The notes below the pieces were generated by a model. That model saw only the letters and a program-made list of their open reading frames with translations, did not search any database and was not told the DNA's origin. From Bacteroidetes bacterium MedPE-SWsnd-G1 (GTDB lineage Bacteria; Bacteroidota; Bacteroidia; Flavobacteriales; Flavobacteriaceae), in NCBI GenBank assembly GCA_001874265.1, contig MPDD01000010.1, forward strand, positions 1-64,000: a DNA stretch of 64,000 nucleotides, read 5' to 3'. Positions 44,995 to 54,230 of this stretch are shown here, piece after piece (position 1 is the stretch's first letter; every line of letters begins with the position of its first letter). A program made the translations under genes and the position numbers.

Positions 44995-46250
44995 AGTTCT
45001 TTTAGTAATTTACTTAATTGTTGCGTTAAATTTCGTCTATGATATTGTTCCACTCCAATTGAATTACAAGTTAACGTATTTGATTTATATGCAGTATACA
45101 AATCTAATATACTCGATTTCAACAATCTCTTTTCTTCAAAATTAACTATGCTACCTGCTTTTGTTTTTTTAAGAATTTGAGCCAAATCACCATTGATTGG
45201 ACCAATTGCCAAAATAGGCCGTTTTGCCAATAGATATTCAAATATCTTTCCTGTTATAATTCCTTTGGCACTTGGTACTTTGTTCACTGCCAAAAGCAAT
45301 ACTTGTGACGATTGTTGTATTTCTTGCACTTCAGAATGTGGAATGTAAGGAGTAAACTCAACATTTTCATCTAATGCATTAGCAGAAATACTTGCTTTAC
45401 AACTTTGCGAAACCTTTCCTACCAATTTTATATTTAAATTTTCAGAAAACCCATTCACTTCAGTCTTCAATTCATTTAAAACTTCCCAAAGTATTTCTGG
45501 ATTTCTATCGTCATTCATTAAACCAATATGAGTGATCGAAAATTCCTTATCAAGTTTGTTTTCGCCCTCTATTTCGGCTGAATCATATCCATTGCTTACA
45601 ACATAAGTATTGTCATTAAATTTATCATAATTTGACTTCATCGTTTCTCCTACAACCAAAACCGCATCTGAATTTTCTAAAACTTTCAGTTCCAGTTTTT
45701 CGTGTTTTTGAATCGATTTATGAGTTAACGGTAATTGATGAAAATAATCTATATCTGTCCAAGGATCTCTAAAATCAGAAACCCATTTCACACCTAATTT
45801 TTCTTTTAACTGCATACCAATTAAATGCATACTATGGGGTGGCCCTGTAGAAATGATGACATCAACAGAATTTTCTTTTAAATAGGTCGATAGATATTTT
45901 ACAGAAGGTTTTATCCAATATTTACGGGCATCTGGAATAAAATAATTAGCACGGATATATTGCATAATTTTACCAATGAAACTCGGGTTCTTATTTAAAA
46001 AACCTGCACTTGTTTGCTTCTTCTTACCAAGTAAGTTATTAGGCTCCCAAATTGGATGTTGAATAACTTCAATTCCTTCTGGAATATCGCTTTGGAAACT
46101 AAAATCCAATAACGGATAATTAGGATCTTTAACCGTATACACAACTGGCTCAATATTAAAATCTCTCAGATACTTAACAAACTTCAACCAACGTTGAACA
46201 CCACTACCACCTGCAGGTGGCCAATAATATGTAAGAATTAAAACTTTCAA
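44991..46250 (-). CDS. Glycosyltransferase, family 4/GT1 type
   Basis: 419 residues with a GT-B fold. The start KVLILTYYWPPAGGSGVQRWLKFVKYL is a common opening of these enzymes (residues 2-28, partly quoted). The C-terminal half carries ILLAVNKVPSAKGIITGKIFEYLLAKRPILAIG, with the conserved glutamate of the nucleotide-sugar site. It probably adds a sugar to a lipid-linked glycan on the cytoplasmic side. It overlaps both neighbours by four bases. Donor and acceptor are unknown. Confidence 0.88.
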   Translation of the reverse strand: MKVLILTYYWPPAGGSGVQRWLKFVKYLRDFNIEPVVYTVKDPNYPLLDFSFQSDIPEGIEVIQHPIWEPNNLLGKKKQTSAGFLNKNPSFIGKIMQYIRANYFIPDARKYWIKPSVKYLSTYLKENSVDVIISTGPPHSMHLIGMQLKEKLGVKWVSDFRDPWTDIDYFHQLPLTHKSIQKHEKLELKVLENSDAVLVVGETMKSNYDKFNDNTYVVSNGYDSAEIEGENKLDKEFSITHIGLMNDDRNPEILWEVLNELKTEVNGFSENLNIKLVGKVSQSCKASISANALDENVEFTPYIPHSEVQEIQQSSQVLLLAVNKVPSAKGIITGKIFEYLLAKRPILAIGPINGDLAQILKKTKAGSIVNFEEKRLLKSSILDLYTAYKSNTLTCNSIGVEQYHRRNLTQQLSKLLKEL

Positions 46251-47440
46251 GATTCTATATCTGAGTACAATTTAATCAATTCTTTTGAAGTTTTTTCCCA
46301 ATAAAATTCGTTTTGAACAAAGTACTTGCCGTTTTCACCTAGCTTTATTCTATGTCCATCATTTGCATAAAGTTCTAAAATTTTTAATGTAAAATCATCA
46401 CTATTTCTTTCAATATGAACTGCACCTGCATTAGCATTTTCTACGATATTCTGTTGAGCAGTAACATCACTAACTAAAACAGGTTTTCCAAAACTCATGT
46501 ACTGAAATATTTTATTTGCATATGTTGTATCATGATGAGGATTCTTATGCAATGGTGATATGCAAATAGCACTCGCACTTATATAACTCGCAAAGGTAGA
46601 TGCATCCTGCCATCCTCTAAAATCAACATAATTCTCAAGATCAAGGTCTTTTACTTGTTGCTGTAAATTAGAGTCGTTTGTACTTGCTCCAACAATTACC
46701 AATAGAATTTCTGGAATATCATTCTTTAAACTTTGCAAAGCTGCAATAGCAGTAGAAAGTCCTCTCCTATCCCCAGTATCTCCAATGTAAAGCAATACAA
46801 ACTTGTTGTCAAATTCATTTATCAAATTAGCATCAATTTTAGGGGCTTTAAAAAATTCTTTTCGGACCGTATTTGGAACAACATATATATCATTTGAAAC
46901 AATATGTGTTCTACTTAACAACTCTTCTTTGGCCTCATTGGTTACCACGACCACTTTTTTTGATCTATTTACAAACACCTCTTCCTTATTTTTCCACACT
47001 TTTGGGCTTATCAAATATTTCCCTGGAAAGGTTTTTAAATGAGAGTAAAACTTCATGATTTCTGGTCTGTTCTCATGTAAGTCTAATACGGTTGGCAACT
47101 CAAAATGCTTATTAGCATTAAATACTGCCCGTGCAATTTGAATATCATGAATATGTATAACTTCAATGTTATTCTCACTTAGGAAATGTCCTATTTTCTT
47201 TTCCATTATCTTGGTGTAAAATGGAAATGAATAAGCCAAAGCAGACAACTTATACTCTAATTTAGAAGAAGGAAACCGACAAACATTAATTCCATTAGCT
47301 TTTTCTTGCAACGGATATTTATCATAAGACAAACAGAATAAAAATACTTTATGCCCTTCTTCTATTAAAGAAACAGCCTCATTTTCCACACGAGGATCCG
47401 GTGGAAACTGCTTGTCTAAAATCATCCCGATTCTCATCAA
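46247..47440 (-). CDS. Glycosyltransferase, family 4/GT1 type
   Basis: 397 residues, GT-B fold. MILDKQFPPDPRVENEAVSL is the usual start. VIHIHDIQIARAVF and VLDLHENRPEIM lie in the N-terminal domain, and KIFQYMSFGKPVLVSDVTAQ holds the nucleotide-binding glutamate-like region of the C-terminal domain. It overlaps the upstream methyltransferase gene by four bases and the next glycosyltransferase by four, so it is part of one translationally coupled operon for a surface glycan. Confidence 0.88.
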   Translation of the reverse strand: MMRIGMILDKQFPPDPRVENEAVSLIEEGHKVFLFCLSYDKYPLQEKANGINVCRFPSSKLEYKLSALAYSFPFYTKIMEKKIGHFLSENNIEVIHIHDIQIARAVFNANKHFELPTVLDLHENRPEIMKFYSHLKTFPGKYLISPKVWKNKEEVFVNRSKKVVVVTNEAKEELLSRTHIVSNDIYVVPNTVRKEFFKAPKIDANLINEFDNKFVLLYIGDTGDRRGLSTAIAALQSLKNDIPEILLVIVGASTNDSNLQQQVKDLDLENYVDFRGWQDASTFASYISASAICISPLHKNPHHDTTYANKIFQYMSFGKPVLVSDVTAQQNIVENANAGAVHIERNSDDFTLKILELYANDGHRIKLGENGKYFVQNEFYWEKTSKELIKLYSDIES

Positions 47441-47961
47441 TCAGATTTTTTTTCAGCATAAACGGCGTAATATCTTGGCGTAAACTTTCTTAAAATTGGT
47501 CGAATTCCAATTTTATTAATTGGGCTGGTCCATTTTAATGTTTTCTTAATTTCCCAACCCGATTTTTCTAACAACCAATCGAATTGCCAATCTTCAAATT
47601 CATGGTAATGTCTATCCCATTTATCCGTTTTAGATCTATAGGCTTTTGCGAACCATAACTTCAAAGGAATAGAAGCAACTATCTTAGTACTTTCTATCTC
47701 TCTTAATACGTTAAACGGTGCAATTAAATGTTCAAAAATCTCAAAAGCTGTAACAGCATCTACTTTATGTTTCCTAACAATTTCCGGCAATAAATCTAGA
47801 TCTTCTCCTTTTGTATTGATCACCGTATAACCATAAGATTCCATTATTTCACTAAATGGGTTTCGTACACCCAAATCTAAAATAGTGGCCGGTGCTGGCA
47901 ATACCTCTTGTAGAAATTCTATGGTATGTTTATACCGTTTCTTGGGTAGTTTCTTGTACAT
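47437..47961 (-). CDS. Class I SAM-dependent methyltransferase, atypical motif I
   Basis: 174 residues from ATG 47961 (MYKKLPKKRYKHTIEFLQEV); an earlier ATG at 47979 lies further inside the YfhO gene. Motif I reads ILDLGVRNPFSEIM in place of the usual DLGCGxG, so SAM binding is probable but not certain. VDAVTAFEIFEHLIAPFNVLREI is the usual motif II/III region. HYHEFEDWQFDWLLEKSGW is characteristic of a group found in glycan clusters. It overlaps yfhO by 32 bases and the glycosyltransferase by four. Confidence 0.75.
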   Translation of the reverse strand: MYKKLPKKRYKHTIEFLQEVLPAPATILDLGVRNPFSEIMESYGYTVINTKGEDLDLLPEIVRKHKVDAVTAFEIFEHLIAPFNVLREIESTKIVASIPLKLWFAKAYRSKTDKWDRHYHEFEDWQFDWLLEKSGWEIKKTLKWTSPINKIGIRPILRKFTPRYYAVYAEKKSD

Positions 47962-50389
47962 TTTTTTTTCTTTTTTCAATCATAAACCAACCAAAAGGAA
48001 TTATTAATAAAAGTGCATATGATACTAAAGTAATCGTATTTCCTTTTCTAATTACAGTCGGTTCAAATTTAAATTCAATAGTATGTTCTCCCAATGGAAC
48101 AAACAAACCACGCAATATGTAATTCGTTCTAATATGCTCAACTAATTTACCATCTATGTATGCATTCCACCCATTCTTATAATACATTTCAGAAAACACC
48201 GCGAAGGCTTCCAAGTTCGTTTTTGAATTATATTTCAAATAGTTTGGCTTATAGTCTGTTAACTGAATTGTTGCCAAAGAATCTTTACTAAAACGTAAAT
48301 CTCTACCATCTACGACATTAGGAAACTGAGCGCTATTTACAATTGCAATCTCTCTAGTATTTAAACTATCTAATGCCTTAATTTCTTCATTAGCAATATC
48401 AACTAACTCAATTTTATTCACAAACCATGCATTACCGTATGCAGCATCACTTTGCTCCAAAATCTCTTTACCCGTATCATCAGAACTAATAAAATACTTT
48501 ACATTAAGCATATTAAATACCTCCTGATTTCCATTAGCCATATGAAAATCATACAATTCTTGATAGCGTCTAGGTTTTGCAGCATGATAGCCTCCAATAG
48601 ATTTGTGAAAATATGGTGTTACACCATCGGCCATTGGATTTCTGTTTAAATTAGCAACCCTATATGTTCCCTTATCTTTTAAAATTTCCTTGTCAATTGC
48701 CGAAGCATTAAATGGTTTATTAACTTTTCTTGCCGAAGTAAAATGCGCATCGTTTACATACCTCTTATCCACTTTTACCAAATCCGATACAATAAGAACA
48801 CCTAATATTGCTACAAAAACAAGTTCTTTAATTTTATTCTGAATGAAAATCCAAATTAACCCAGCCAAAATGGCAACAAAAACTAACGTTCTTATAGCAT
48901 CGCCGTTGAAAAGGGACTGCCTATCAGCAACAATGGCATCTAAAAAGCCTGCAACTTGAGCATCTATTTGCTCGTCTATTGGCGTTACAAAAGAGAATAA
49001 ACTCGTGCCTAGAACCACAAATAGTAGGGCTAAACCAACCACAATAAAAGTCGTTAATTTTAATCCTTTTAACTTCTCCTCTTTAGATAAGTTATCTGCT
49101 AGTAATTCTTTTACTCCAAGTATACCTAGCAATGGAATACACAATTCTGCAATAACTTGTATCGACGCCACGGCTCTAAATTTGTTATAAAGTGGCACAT
49201 AATTGATAAAGAAATCGGTTAAGAAGCCAAAATGTTTCCCCCAACTCAAAAGAATCGAGAAAATCGTTGCTGCAAGTAACCAATACTTATATTTCCCTTT
49301 TACCAAAAATAGTCCAAGTACAAACAGAAAAATGAATATTGCTCCGATGTAATACGGCGCAGCTACAAACGGCATTTTACCCCAATACATTGAAGACACC
49401 TGCATTAAATAGTTTGCATCTCCAGGGTTTAATCCTTTGTTAACTGCATCTTGTAAAAATTCACGTAACTGACTGTCATTAACGCGTTCACCATTTGTAC
49501 CACCAACAAATCTTGGAATAAACAAACTAAATGTTTCCCATTGACCATAACTATATTCAGTAATATATTCTGTAGATAAGCCCGATGTTTTCTCTTTTTC
49601 AGATCCATCAGGATTAATGGTCAATTCGCTTTGACTTCTTGTACTTTCATTCGCATATTCTTGGGTTGCCATTAAACTTGTAGCATTAGTCCCCACAGCG
49701 ATAATTACGGCTACAACCAAAATTCCAATGGACTTGAAAAACTCAGGTAATTCCTTCTTTTTAAATGCTTCTATAAATTGAACTATACCTAATATAATAA
49801 CAGCAAACATAAGGTAATAGGTCATCTGAATATGACTTGCCATTAATTCGAGTGACATGGCTAAGGCGGTCACAACAAACCCCCATAAATATTTACGTTG
49901 AAACACTAATAAAATACCAGAAAGCACTAAGGGCATATAACCAATTGCATGTGCTTTTGCGTTATGCCCAGCTGCATATAAACTGATAAAATAAGTAGAG
50001 AATCCGAATCCAAGTGCTCCGATTATAGCCAACTTCCAATCTACTTTTAACACTAGTAATAAAACAAAAAAACCTGCAAAACACAGAAACAAATAGTCCG
50101 CTGGCCTTGGTAAAAACCGAATTGCGCTATCTAGTTTTTTAATAAAATCGTTCGGGTAATACGTACTTACTACATATGACGGCATTCCTCCAAAAGAAGT
50201 ATTTGTCCAATAAGGCTCCTCATCATGTTGTTTTCTATAATCAACAATTTCTTTAGAAGATCCAATAAATTGTGTGATATCACTTTGCTGAATTTTCTTT
50301 CCTTGTAATACCGGAGAGAAATACGCCAAAGATGCAATAACAAAAATTACAATTGCTACTGCATAGGGAATAAGCTTTTTAAAATTCAT
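47930..50389 (-). CDS. YfhO-family polytopic membrane protein
   Basis: 819 residues. About 12-14 membrane helices: one at ~8-27, a cluster at ~90-240, another at ~330-560, and one near the C-terminus (TITLVSYALLLIIPFGWFMIE). YAAGHNAKAHAIGYMPLVLSG is a conserved loop. A large extracytoplasmic domain lies near 600-780. YfhO proteins are GT-C-like and in Gram-positives are linked to glycosylation of lipoteichoic acid; the bacteroidotal role is unknown. It leads the glycan genes, overlapping the methyltransferase. Confidence 0.85.
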   Translation of the reverse strand: MNFKKLIPYAVAIVIFVIASLAYFSPVLQGKKIQQSDITQFIGSSKEIVDYRKQHDEEPYWTNTSFGGMPSYVVSTYYPNDFIKKLDSAIRFLPRPADYLFLCFAGFFVLLLVLKVDWKLAIIGALGFGFSTYFISLYAAGHNAKAHAIGYMPLVLSGILLVFQRKYLWGFVVTALAMSLELMASHIQMTYYLMFAVIILGIVQFIEAFKKKELPEFFKSIGILVVAVIIAVGTNATSLMATQEYANESTRSQSELTINPDGSEKEKTSGLSTEYITEYSYGQWETFSLFIPRFVGGTNGERVNDSQLREFLQDAVNKGLNPGDANYLMQVSSMYWGKMPFVAAPYYIGAIFIFLFVLGLFLVKGKYKYWLLAATIFSILLSWGKHFGFLTDFFINYVPLYNKFRAVASIQVIAELCIPLLGILGVKELLADNLSKEEKLKGLKLTTFIVVGLALLFVVLGTSLFSFVTPIDEQIDAQVAGFLDAIVADRQSLFNGDAIRTLVFVAILAGLIWIFIQNKIKELVFVAILGVLIVSDLVKVDKRYVNDAHFTSARKVNKPFNASAIDKEILKDKGTYRVANLNRNPMADGVTPYFHKSIGGYHAAKPRRYQELYDFHMANGNQEVFNMLNVKYFISSDDTGKEILEQSDAAYGNAWFVNKIELVDIANEEIKALDSLNTREIAIVNSAQFPNVVDGRDLRFSKDSLATIQLTDYKPNYLKYNSKTNLEAFAVFSEMYYKNGWNAYIDGKLVEHIRTNYILRGLFVPLGEHTIEFKFEPTVIRKGNTITLVSYALLLIIPFGWFMIEKRKKNVQETTQETV

Positions 50390-50412
50390 TTAAATTAATT
50401 GCTTAATTAATA

Positions 50413-50685
50413 TTAATCGACTTCTTCGTAGTCAACATATTCTCCAACCGTATTATTCGAAGATCTGGATTGGTTAGGATTCTTATCTATAACAGTTTCG
50501 CCAACATTTTGCTTTGGTTGTTGCCTTTGTTGCTTTTGATTTTTAACTCGCTCTTCAAATTTCTTAGCAGCCCTATTTAAAATAATGGGTGCCATATATT
50601 TACCTATCATTTTAAGGCCATAGTATACAATAACAATAATGAAAATTGTTCTTAAAAAACTAGTGATTTCTGCCTCCTGCATCAT
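50413..50685 (-). CDS. Small membrane protein, DUF4834 family
   Basis: 90 residues. One membrane helix (IIVIVYYGLKMIGKYMAPII) near the start, a basic, glutamine-rich stretch (KNQKQQRQQPKQN), and an acidic end (GEYVDYEEVD). The layout fits DUF4834, a family confined to Bacteroidota; no function is known. ATGATG at the start leaves two options. It sits 23 bases upstream of yfhO and is first in the minus-strand operon. A TATTTTTG box lies at 50703-50710. Confidence 0.8.
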   Translation of the reverse strand: MMQEAEITSFLRTIFIIVIVYYGLKMIGKYMAPIILNRAAKKFEERVKNQKQQRQQPKQNVGETVIDKNPNQSRSSNNTVGEYVDYEEVD

Positions 50686-50702
50686 TGTCTAAAAATTTAT
50701 TT

Positions 50703-50710
50703 CAAAAATA
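50703..50710 (-). promoter_or_regulatory. -7 promoter box for the glycan operon
   Basis: Minus-strand TATTTTTG, 17 bases before the ATG at 50685, predicts a leader of about 12 bases. No -33 TTG at the right spacing. Confidence 0.4.
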
Positions 50711-50752
50711 ACAATTTGAATAGAACTTAAAACGTTTACAATGATAAAATCT

Positions 50753-50760
50753 TATATTTG
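50753..50760 (+). promoter_or_regulatory. -7 promoter box of the outer-membrane protein gene
   Basis: TATATTTG 20 bases before ATG 50781, in the 95-bp divergent region shared with the glycan operon. No clear -33 TTG. Confidence 0.45.
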
Positions 50761-50780
50761 ACTTTAATTAACCCTTCGTT

Positions 50781-51704
50781 ATGAAAAACTTTTTTTTCGT
50801 CCTTTTCTTTGTTCTATCCATGCAACAAATTTCGGCACAATACACAGATATTATTAACTCTAAAAGACCCGGTAATTCGGAAAGCCCATATGGAGTTGGA
50901 ACAGATGTATTTCAGGCTGAAACTGGTTTTTTTTATGGCCAAGGAGATTCCGATAGAACCTTTGCAAGAATAAATCCTATGGGTGCCAATTTGTTTTTGC
51001 GTTATGGTAAATTTATGGAACAATTAGAATTTAATCTAAATTTTACATACCAGCAAAACGACCTTCAGTTTAATAATGTTTTAAGTTCTACATCCCAAAT
51101 TAGTGGGATTAGTCAATTTACAGTTGGTGCTAAATACATGATTTACCAAAAGGAATTTGCAGATAAGTCAAAAGAAATAAGGAGTTGGAAAAAAAGGACA
51201 GAATTTGACAAAAGTAGGTGGATACCCACTGTTGGTATTTACATTGGACTAAATACAAATTTATTAAGTGAAGACTATAACGAAAGTGGCATAAGTCCTA
51301 AAGCAGCCATCCTTTTGCAGAACGATTTTACCTCGAGATTAAATCTTATTACGAACTTAGTAGCAGACAAAATAACCACTGATTATTCGGTATATTCATA
51401 TATTCTAACAATGACCTATGCCATGAACGATTTATGGTCTATTTTTGTGGAGAATCAGGGTGATTTTACTGAATATAGAAACGATTTTCAATTAGGTACT
51501 GGAGCTGCCTATTTGTATTCTAGAAATTTACAATTTGACGCTGCAGTTAGAGCAAATTTAAGTTCGGAGGAGACTGGATTTGTTGCAAGTGTCGGTGCTT
51601 CTTGGAGATTAGATATGCATCAAGATGAATTAATTGAATCGAACCAAGGTAGAAAACCTAAAAAAAATGGAGGGCTCTTTGGTCTGTTTAAAAAGAAAAA
51701 ATAA
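50781..51704 (+). CDS. Outer-membrane protein, MetA/phenol-degradation transporter-like
   Basis: 307 residues with a signal peptide (FFFVLFFVLSMQQISAQ). The mature start TDIINSKRPGNSESPYGVGTDVFQ is typical of a group annotated as putative phenol-degradation outer-membrane protein (PF13557-like). Alternating strands indicate a barrel. The tail (GGLFGLFKKKK) is basic and may not be part of the barrel. Substrate unknown. It is followed directly by the GNAT gene (51705), so the two are probably co-transcribed. Confidence 0.75.
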   Translation: MKNFFFVLFFVLSMQQISAQYTDIINSKRPGNSESPYGVGTDVFQAETGFFYGQGDSDRTFARINPMGANLFLRYGKFMEQLEFNLNFTYQQNDLQFNNVLSSTSQISGISQFTVGAKYMIYQKEFADKSKEIRSWKKRTEFDKSRWIPTVGIYIGLNTNLLSEDYNESGISPKAAILLQNDFTSRLNLITNLVADKITTDYSVYSYILTMTYAMNDLWSIFVENQGDFTEYRNDFQLGTGAAYLYSRNLQFDAAVRANLSSEETGFVASVGASWRLDMHQDELIESNQGRKPKKNGGLFGLFKKKK

Positions 51705-52826
51705 ATGATTTCGATAAAAGAAGTTAGTTCTAAAAAGGAAATGAAAGCATTCGTTAAATTTCCTTTTTCATTATATAAAAACCATCCATATTGGGTACCG
51801 CCGATCATAAATGATGAACTGGCAAGTTTAGATAAAAACGTAAACCCTGTATTTAAACATGCAGAAGTCAAGTTTTTACTTGCCTATAAAAGTGGTAAGA
51901 TTGTAGGGCGTGTTGCTGCCATAATTAATTGGACTGAGGTCAATACCCAAAAAATTTCAAAAATGCGTTTTGGATGGTTTGATATTATTGATGAAATAGA
52001 AGTTTCAAAAGCGTTATTAAATAAAGTTCATGAAATCGGCAAGAATAATAATTTAGAATTTGTTGAAGGTCCTGTTGGATTCTCGAATCTTGATAAAGTT
52101 GGAGTTTTAATAGAGGGTTACGATTATTTGGGCACTATGATTACTTGGTACAATCACCCTTATTATGTTACACATTTAGAAACTTTAGGTTTTAAAAAGG
52201 AAAAACAATGGTTAGAAAGCATCATCGAATTTAAAGATATCGACCCAACTAAATTTACGCGCTTTTCTAAATTAATTTCTCAACGATTTGAATTAACCGC
52301 AAAAAGATTTACAAGCACAGATGAATTAATGCCATATGTAGATGAGATGTTTGATTTATTTAATGAGACCTATAAAACATTATCCTCATTTGTTCCAATT
52401 TCTGAAGATGAAAAAAGTTATTTCAAGAAAAAATACATTCATTTAATAGATCCTAATTTCATTAAATTTGTAATGGACAAGGACAATAAAATGATTGCTT
52501 TCGCAATTACACTTCCTTCATTTTCTAAAGCATTACAAAAAGCAAAAGGAAAATTATATCCATTTGGTATATTCCATCTTTTACAGGCTAGAAAAAAATC
52601 TGATGAAATCATTTTTTATCTTATAGGGGTGAATGAAAAATATCAAAACAAAGGAGTTACAGCGATAATTTTTGATGAATTTTATAAATCTTGCAAAGCT
52701 AGAGGAATTAAACGATTGATAAGAACTCCTGAGTTAGACGAGAATGAAGCGATTCATTTATTATGGAAAGATTTCAATCCATTAATTCATAAAAGAAGAA
52801 GAACTTACAGACAAGATATTAGTTAA
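51705..52826 (+). CDS. GNAT-fold N-acetyltransferase, large type
   Basis: 373 residues, about twice the usual GNAT length. Two parts: an N-terminal ~150 with FPFSLYKNHPYWVPPII and EGPVGFSNLDKVGVLIEGYD, and a C-terminal GNAT domain with FYLIGVNEKYQNKGVTAIIFDEFY as the acetyl-CoA loop. The end (PLIHKRRRTYRQDI) is basic. The pattern fits the YghO-like group of GNATs. The substrate is unknown. It starts on the base after the upstream stop and overlaps rsmE by one base. Confidence 0.75.
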   Translation: MISIKEVSSKKEMKAFVKFPFSLYKNHPYWVPPIINDELASLDKNVNPVFKHAEVKFLLAYKSGKIVGRVAAIINWTEVNTQKISKMRFGWFDIIDEIEVSKALLNKVHEIGKNNNLEFVEGPVGFSNLDKVGVLIEGYDYLGTMITWYNHPYYVTHLETLGFKKEKQWLESIIEFKDIDPTKFTRFSKLISQRFELTAKRFTSTDELMPYVDEMFDLFNETYKTLSSFVPISEDEKSYFKKKYIHLIDPNFIKFVMDKDNKMIAFAITLPSFSKALQKAKGKLYPFGIFHLLQARKKSDEIIFYLIGVNEKYQNKGVTAIIFDEFYKSCKARGIKRLIRTPELDENEAIHLLWKDFNPLIHKRRRTYRQDIS

Positions 52827-53536
52827 TGCAACTTTTTTACAGTGAACATATCTCAAATAATTCTGCTCAATTTACTTTTGATAAAATTGAAAGCAGGCAC
52901 ATTGTTAAGGTTCTTAGAAAAAATACAGGAGACCAATTAAATATTACCAATGGAAAAGGTGATCTATTTACTGTAGAAATTGTACTTCCTAATGAAAAAA
53001 AATGTCTTGTAGATATTGTAAATTCAGAAAAGCGAGAAAAACCTTGGAATTACTATTTACATATAGCAATTGCTCCAACTAAAAACAACGATCGCTACGA
53101 ATGGTTTTTAGAAAAAGCTACGGAAATTGGCATTGACGAAATCACACCAATTATTTGCAAACATTCCGAAAGAAAGGTGATTAAAAAAGAGCGATTTGAT
53201 AAAGTAATCATTTCTGCTATGAAACAATCATTAAAATTTCAATTACCAAAATTAAATGATGTAGTTTCATTTTCAGAATTTGTTTCTAAGGAAATCGAAG
53301 GTGAAAAGCTTATTGCTCATTGTGTGGAAACGGATAAAAAAACTCTAAAACAGGTTATACAAGGCTCGAATAAAATTACAATTTTAATTGGTCCTGAAGG
53401 CGATTTTTCATTTGATGAAATTGAAAAAGCACTGGGCAAAAATTTCGAACATGTTACTTTTGGAGCAAGTAGGTTAAGAACTGAAACTGCCGGTATAGTT
53501 GCTGCGCATAGCGTTTCAATATTAAACGAAAACTAA
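52826..53536 (+). CDS. rsmE: 16S rRNA (uracil-1498-N3) methyltransferase
   Basis: 236 residues. The PUA-like N-terminus holds SRHIVKVLRKNTGDQLNITNGKG and the SPOUT domain has WFLEKATEIGIDEITPIICKHSERKV and TILIGPEGDFSFDEIEKAL (knot with SAM site), then LGASRLRTETAGIVAAH-type end (here FGASRLRTETAGIVAAH). It methylates U1498 in 16S rRNA. Single-base overlaps with the genes on both sides show an operon. Confidence 0.95.
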   Translation: MQLFYSEHISNNSAQFTFDKIESRHIVKVLRKNTGDQLNITNGKGDLFTVEIVLPNEKKCLVDIVNSEKREKPWNYYLHIAIAPTKNNDRYEWFLEKATEIGIDEITPIICKHSERKVIKKERFDKVIISAMKQSLKFQLPKLNDVVSFSEFVSKEIEGEKLIAHCVETDKKTLKQVIQGSNKITILIGPEGDFSFDEIEKALGKNFEHVTFGASRLRTETAGIVAAHSVSILNEN

Positions 53537-54177
53537 TGAAAAGATTTATATTTATTTTTTCAATACTTTTTAGCTCATCTATCGTTGGGCAAGAATTGGC
53601 AACGTTAAAATATGACGGTGGTGGAGATTGGTACTCTAACCCTACAGCACTGCCTAATCTGATTCAATATTGTAATAATAATATACAAACAAAAATAAAC
53701 AGTAATCCAACTTCAGTAGAAGTAGAAAGTATTGATTTATTTAATTATCCATTGGTATTTATGACCGGGCATGGGAATGTTTACTTTTCAGATTTTGCTG
53801 TTGAAAATCTAAGAAATTATTTAACATCAGGAGGTTTTTTACATATATCAGACAATTACGGGTTGGATCCATACATCAGAAAAGAAATGAAAAAGGTATT
53901 TCCAAATGCAGAATTTGAAGAAATACCCTTCAACCATCCTATTTATCATCAATCGTATAGTTTTGATAAAGGAATACCTAAAATTCATGAACATGATAAC
54001 AAACCTGCGCAAGGTTTTGGAATTTTTATTGATGGAAGATTGGTCTGTTTCTATGACTTTGAAACTGATTTAAGCGATGGTTGGGAAGACGTATCTATAC
54101 ACAATAATCCCGAGAGCACTAGAGAAAAAGCCTTACAAATGGGTGCCAATATTGTGCAATATGCTTTTTCTAATTAA
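53536..54177 (+). CDS. Exported DUF4159 protein
   Basis: 213 residues with a signal peptide (FIFIFSILFSSSIVGQ). TLKYDGGGDWYSNPTALPNLIQYCN begins the domain; FMTGHGNVYFSDFAVENLRNYLTSGGFLHISDNYGLD (partly quoted) is the core of DUF4159, which has a class-I glutamine amidotransferase-like fold without a firm reaction. It starts at the stop of rsmE. It resembles proteins that follow gliding or aerotolerance genes, but the context does not support that here. Confidence 0.85.
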   Translation: MKRFIFIFSILFSSSIVGQELATLKYDGGGDWYSNPTALPNLIQYCNNNIQTKINSNPTSVEVESIDLFNYPLVFMTGHGNVYFSDFAVENLRNYLTSGGFLHISDNYGLDPYIRKEMKKVFPNAEFEEIPFNHPIYHQSYSFDKGIPKIHEHDNKPAQGFGIFIDGRLVCFYDFETDLSDGWEDVSIHNNPESTREKALQMGANIVQYAFSN

Positions 54178-54230
54178 ACAACTTCGTTTCTTAAAATTGG
54201 TGTATATTACTCAAAATTAACAACGACTAC

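Noticed and set aside
50730-50737. AAACGTTT as a second LacI-type operator in the divergent region of the glycan operon
   Set aside because: Only the 8-bp core is present and its flanks are not symmetric, unlike the full palindrome at 16982-16995.
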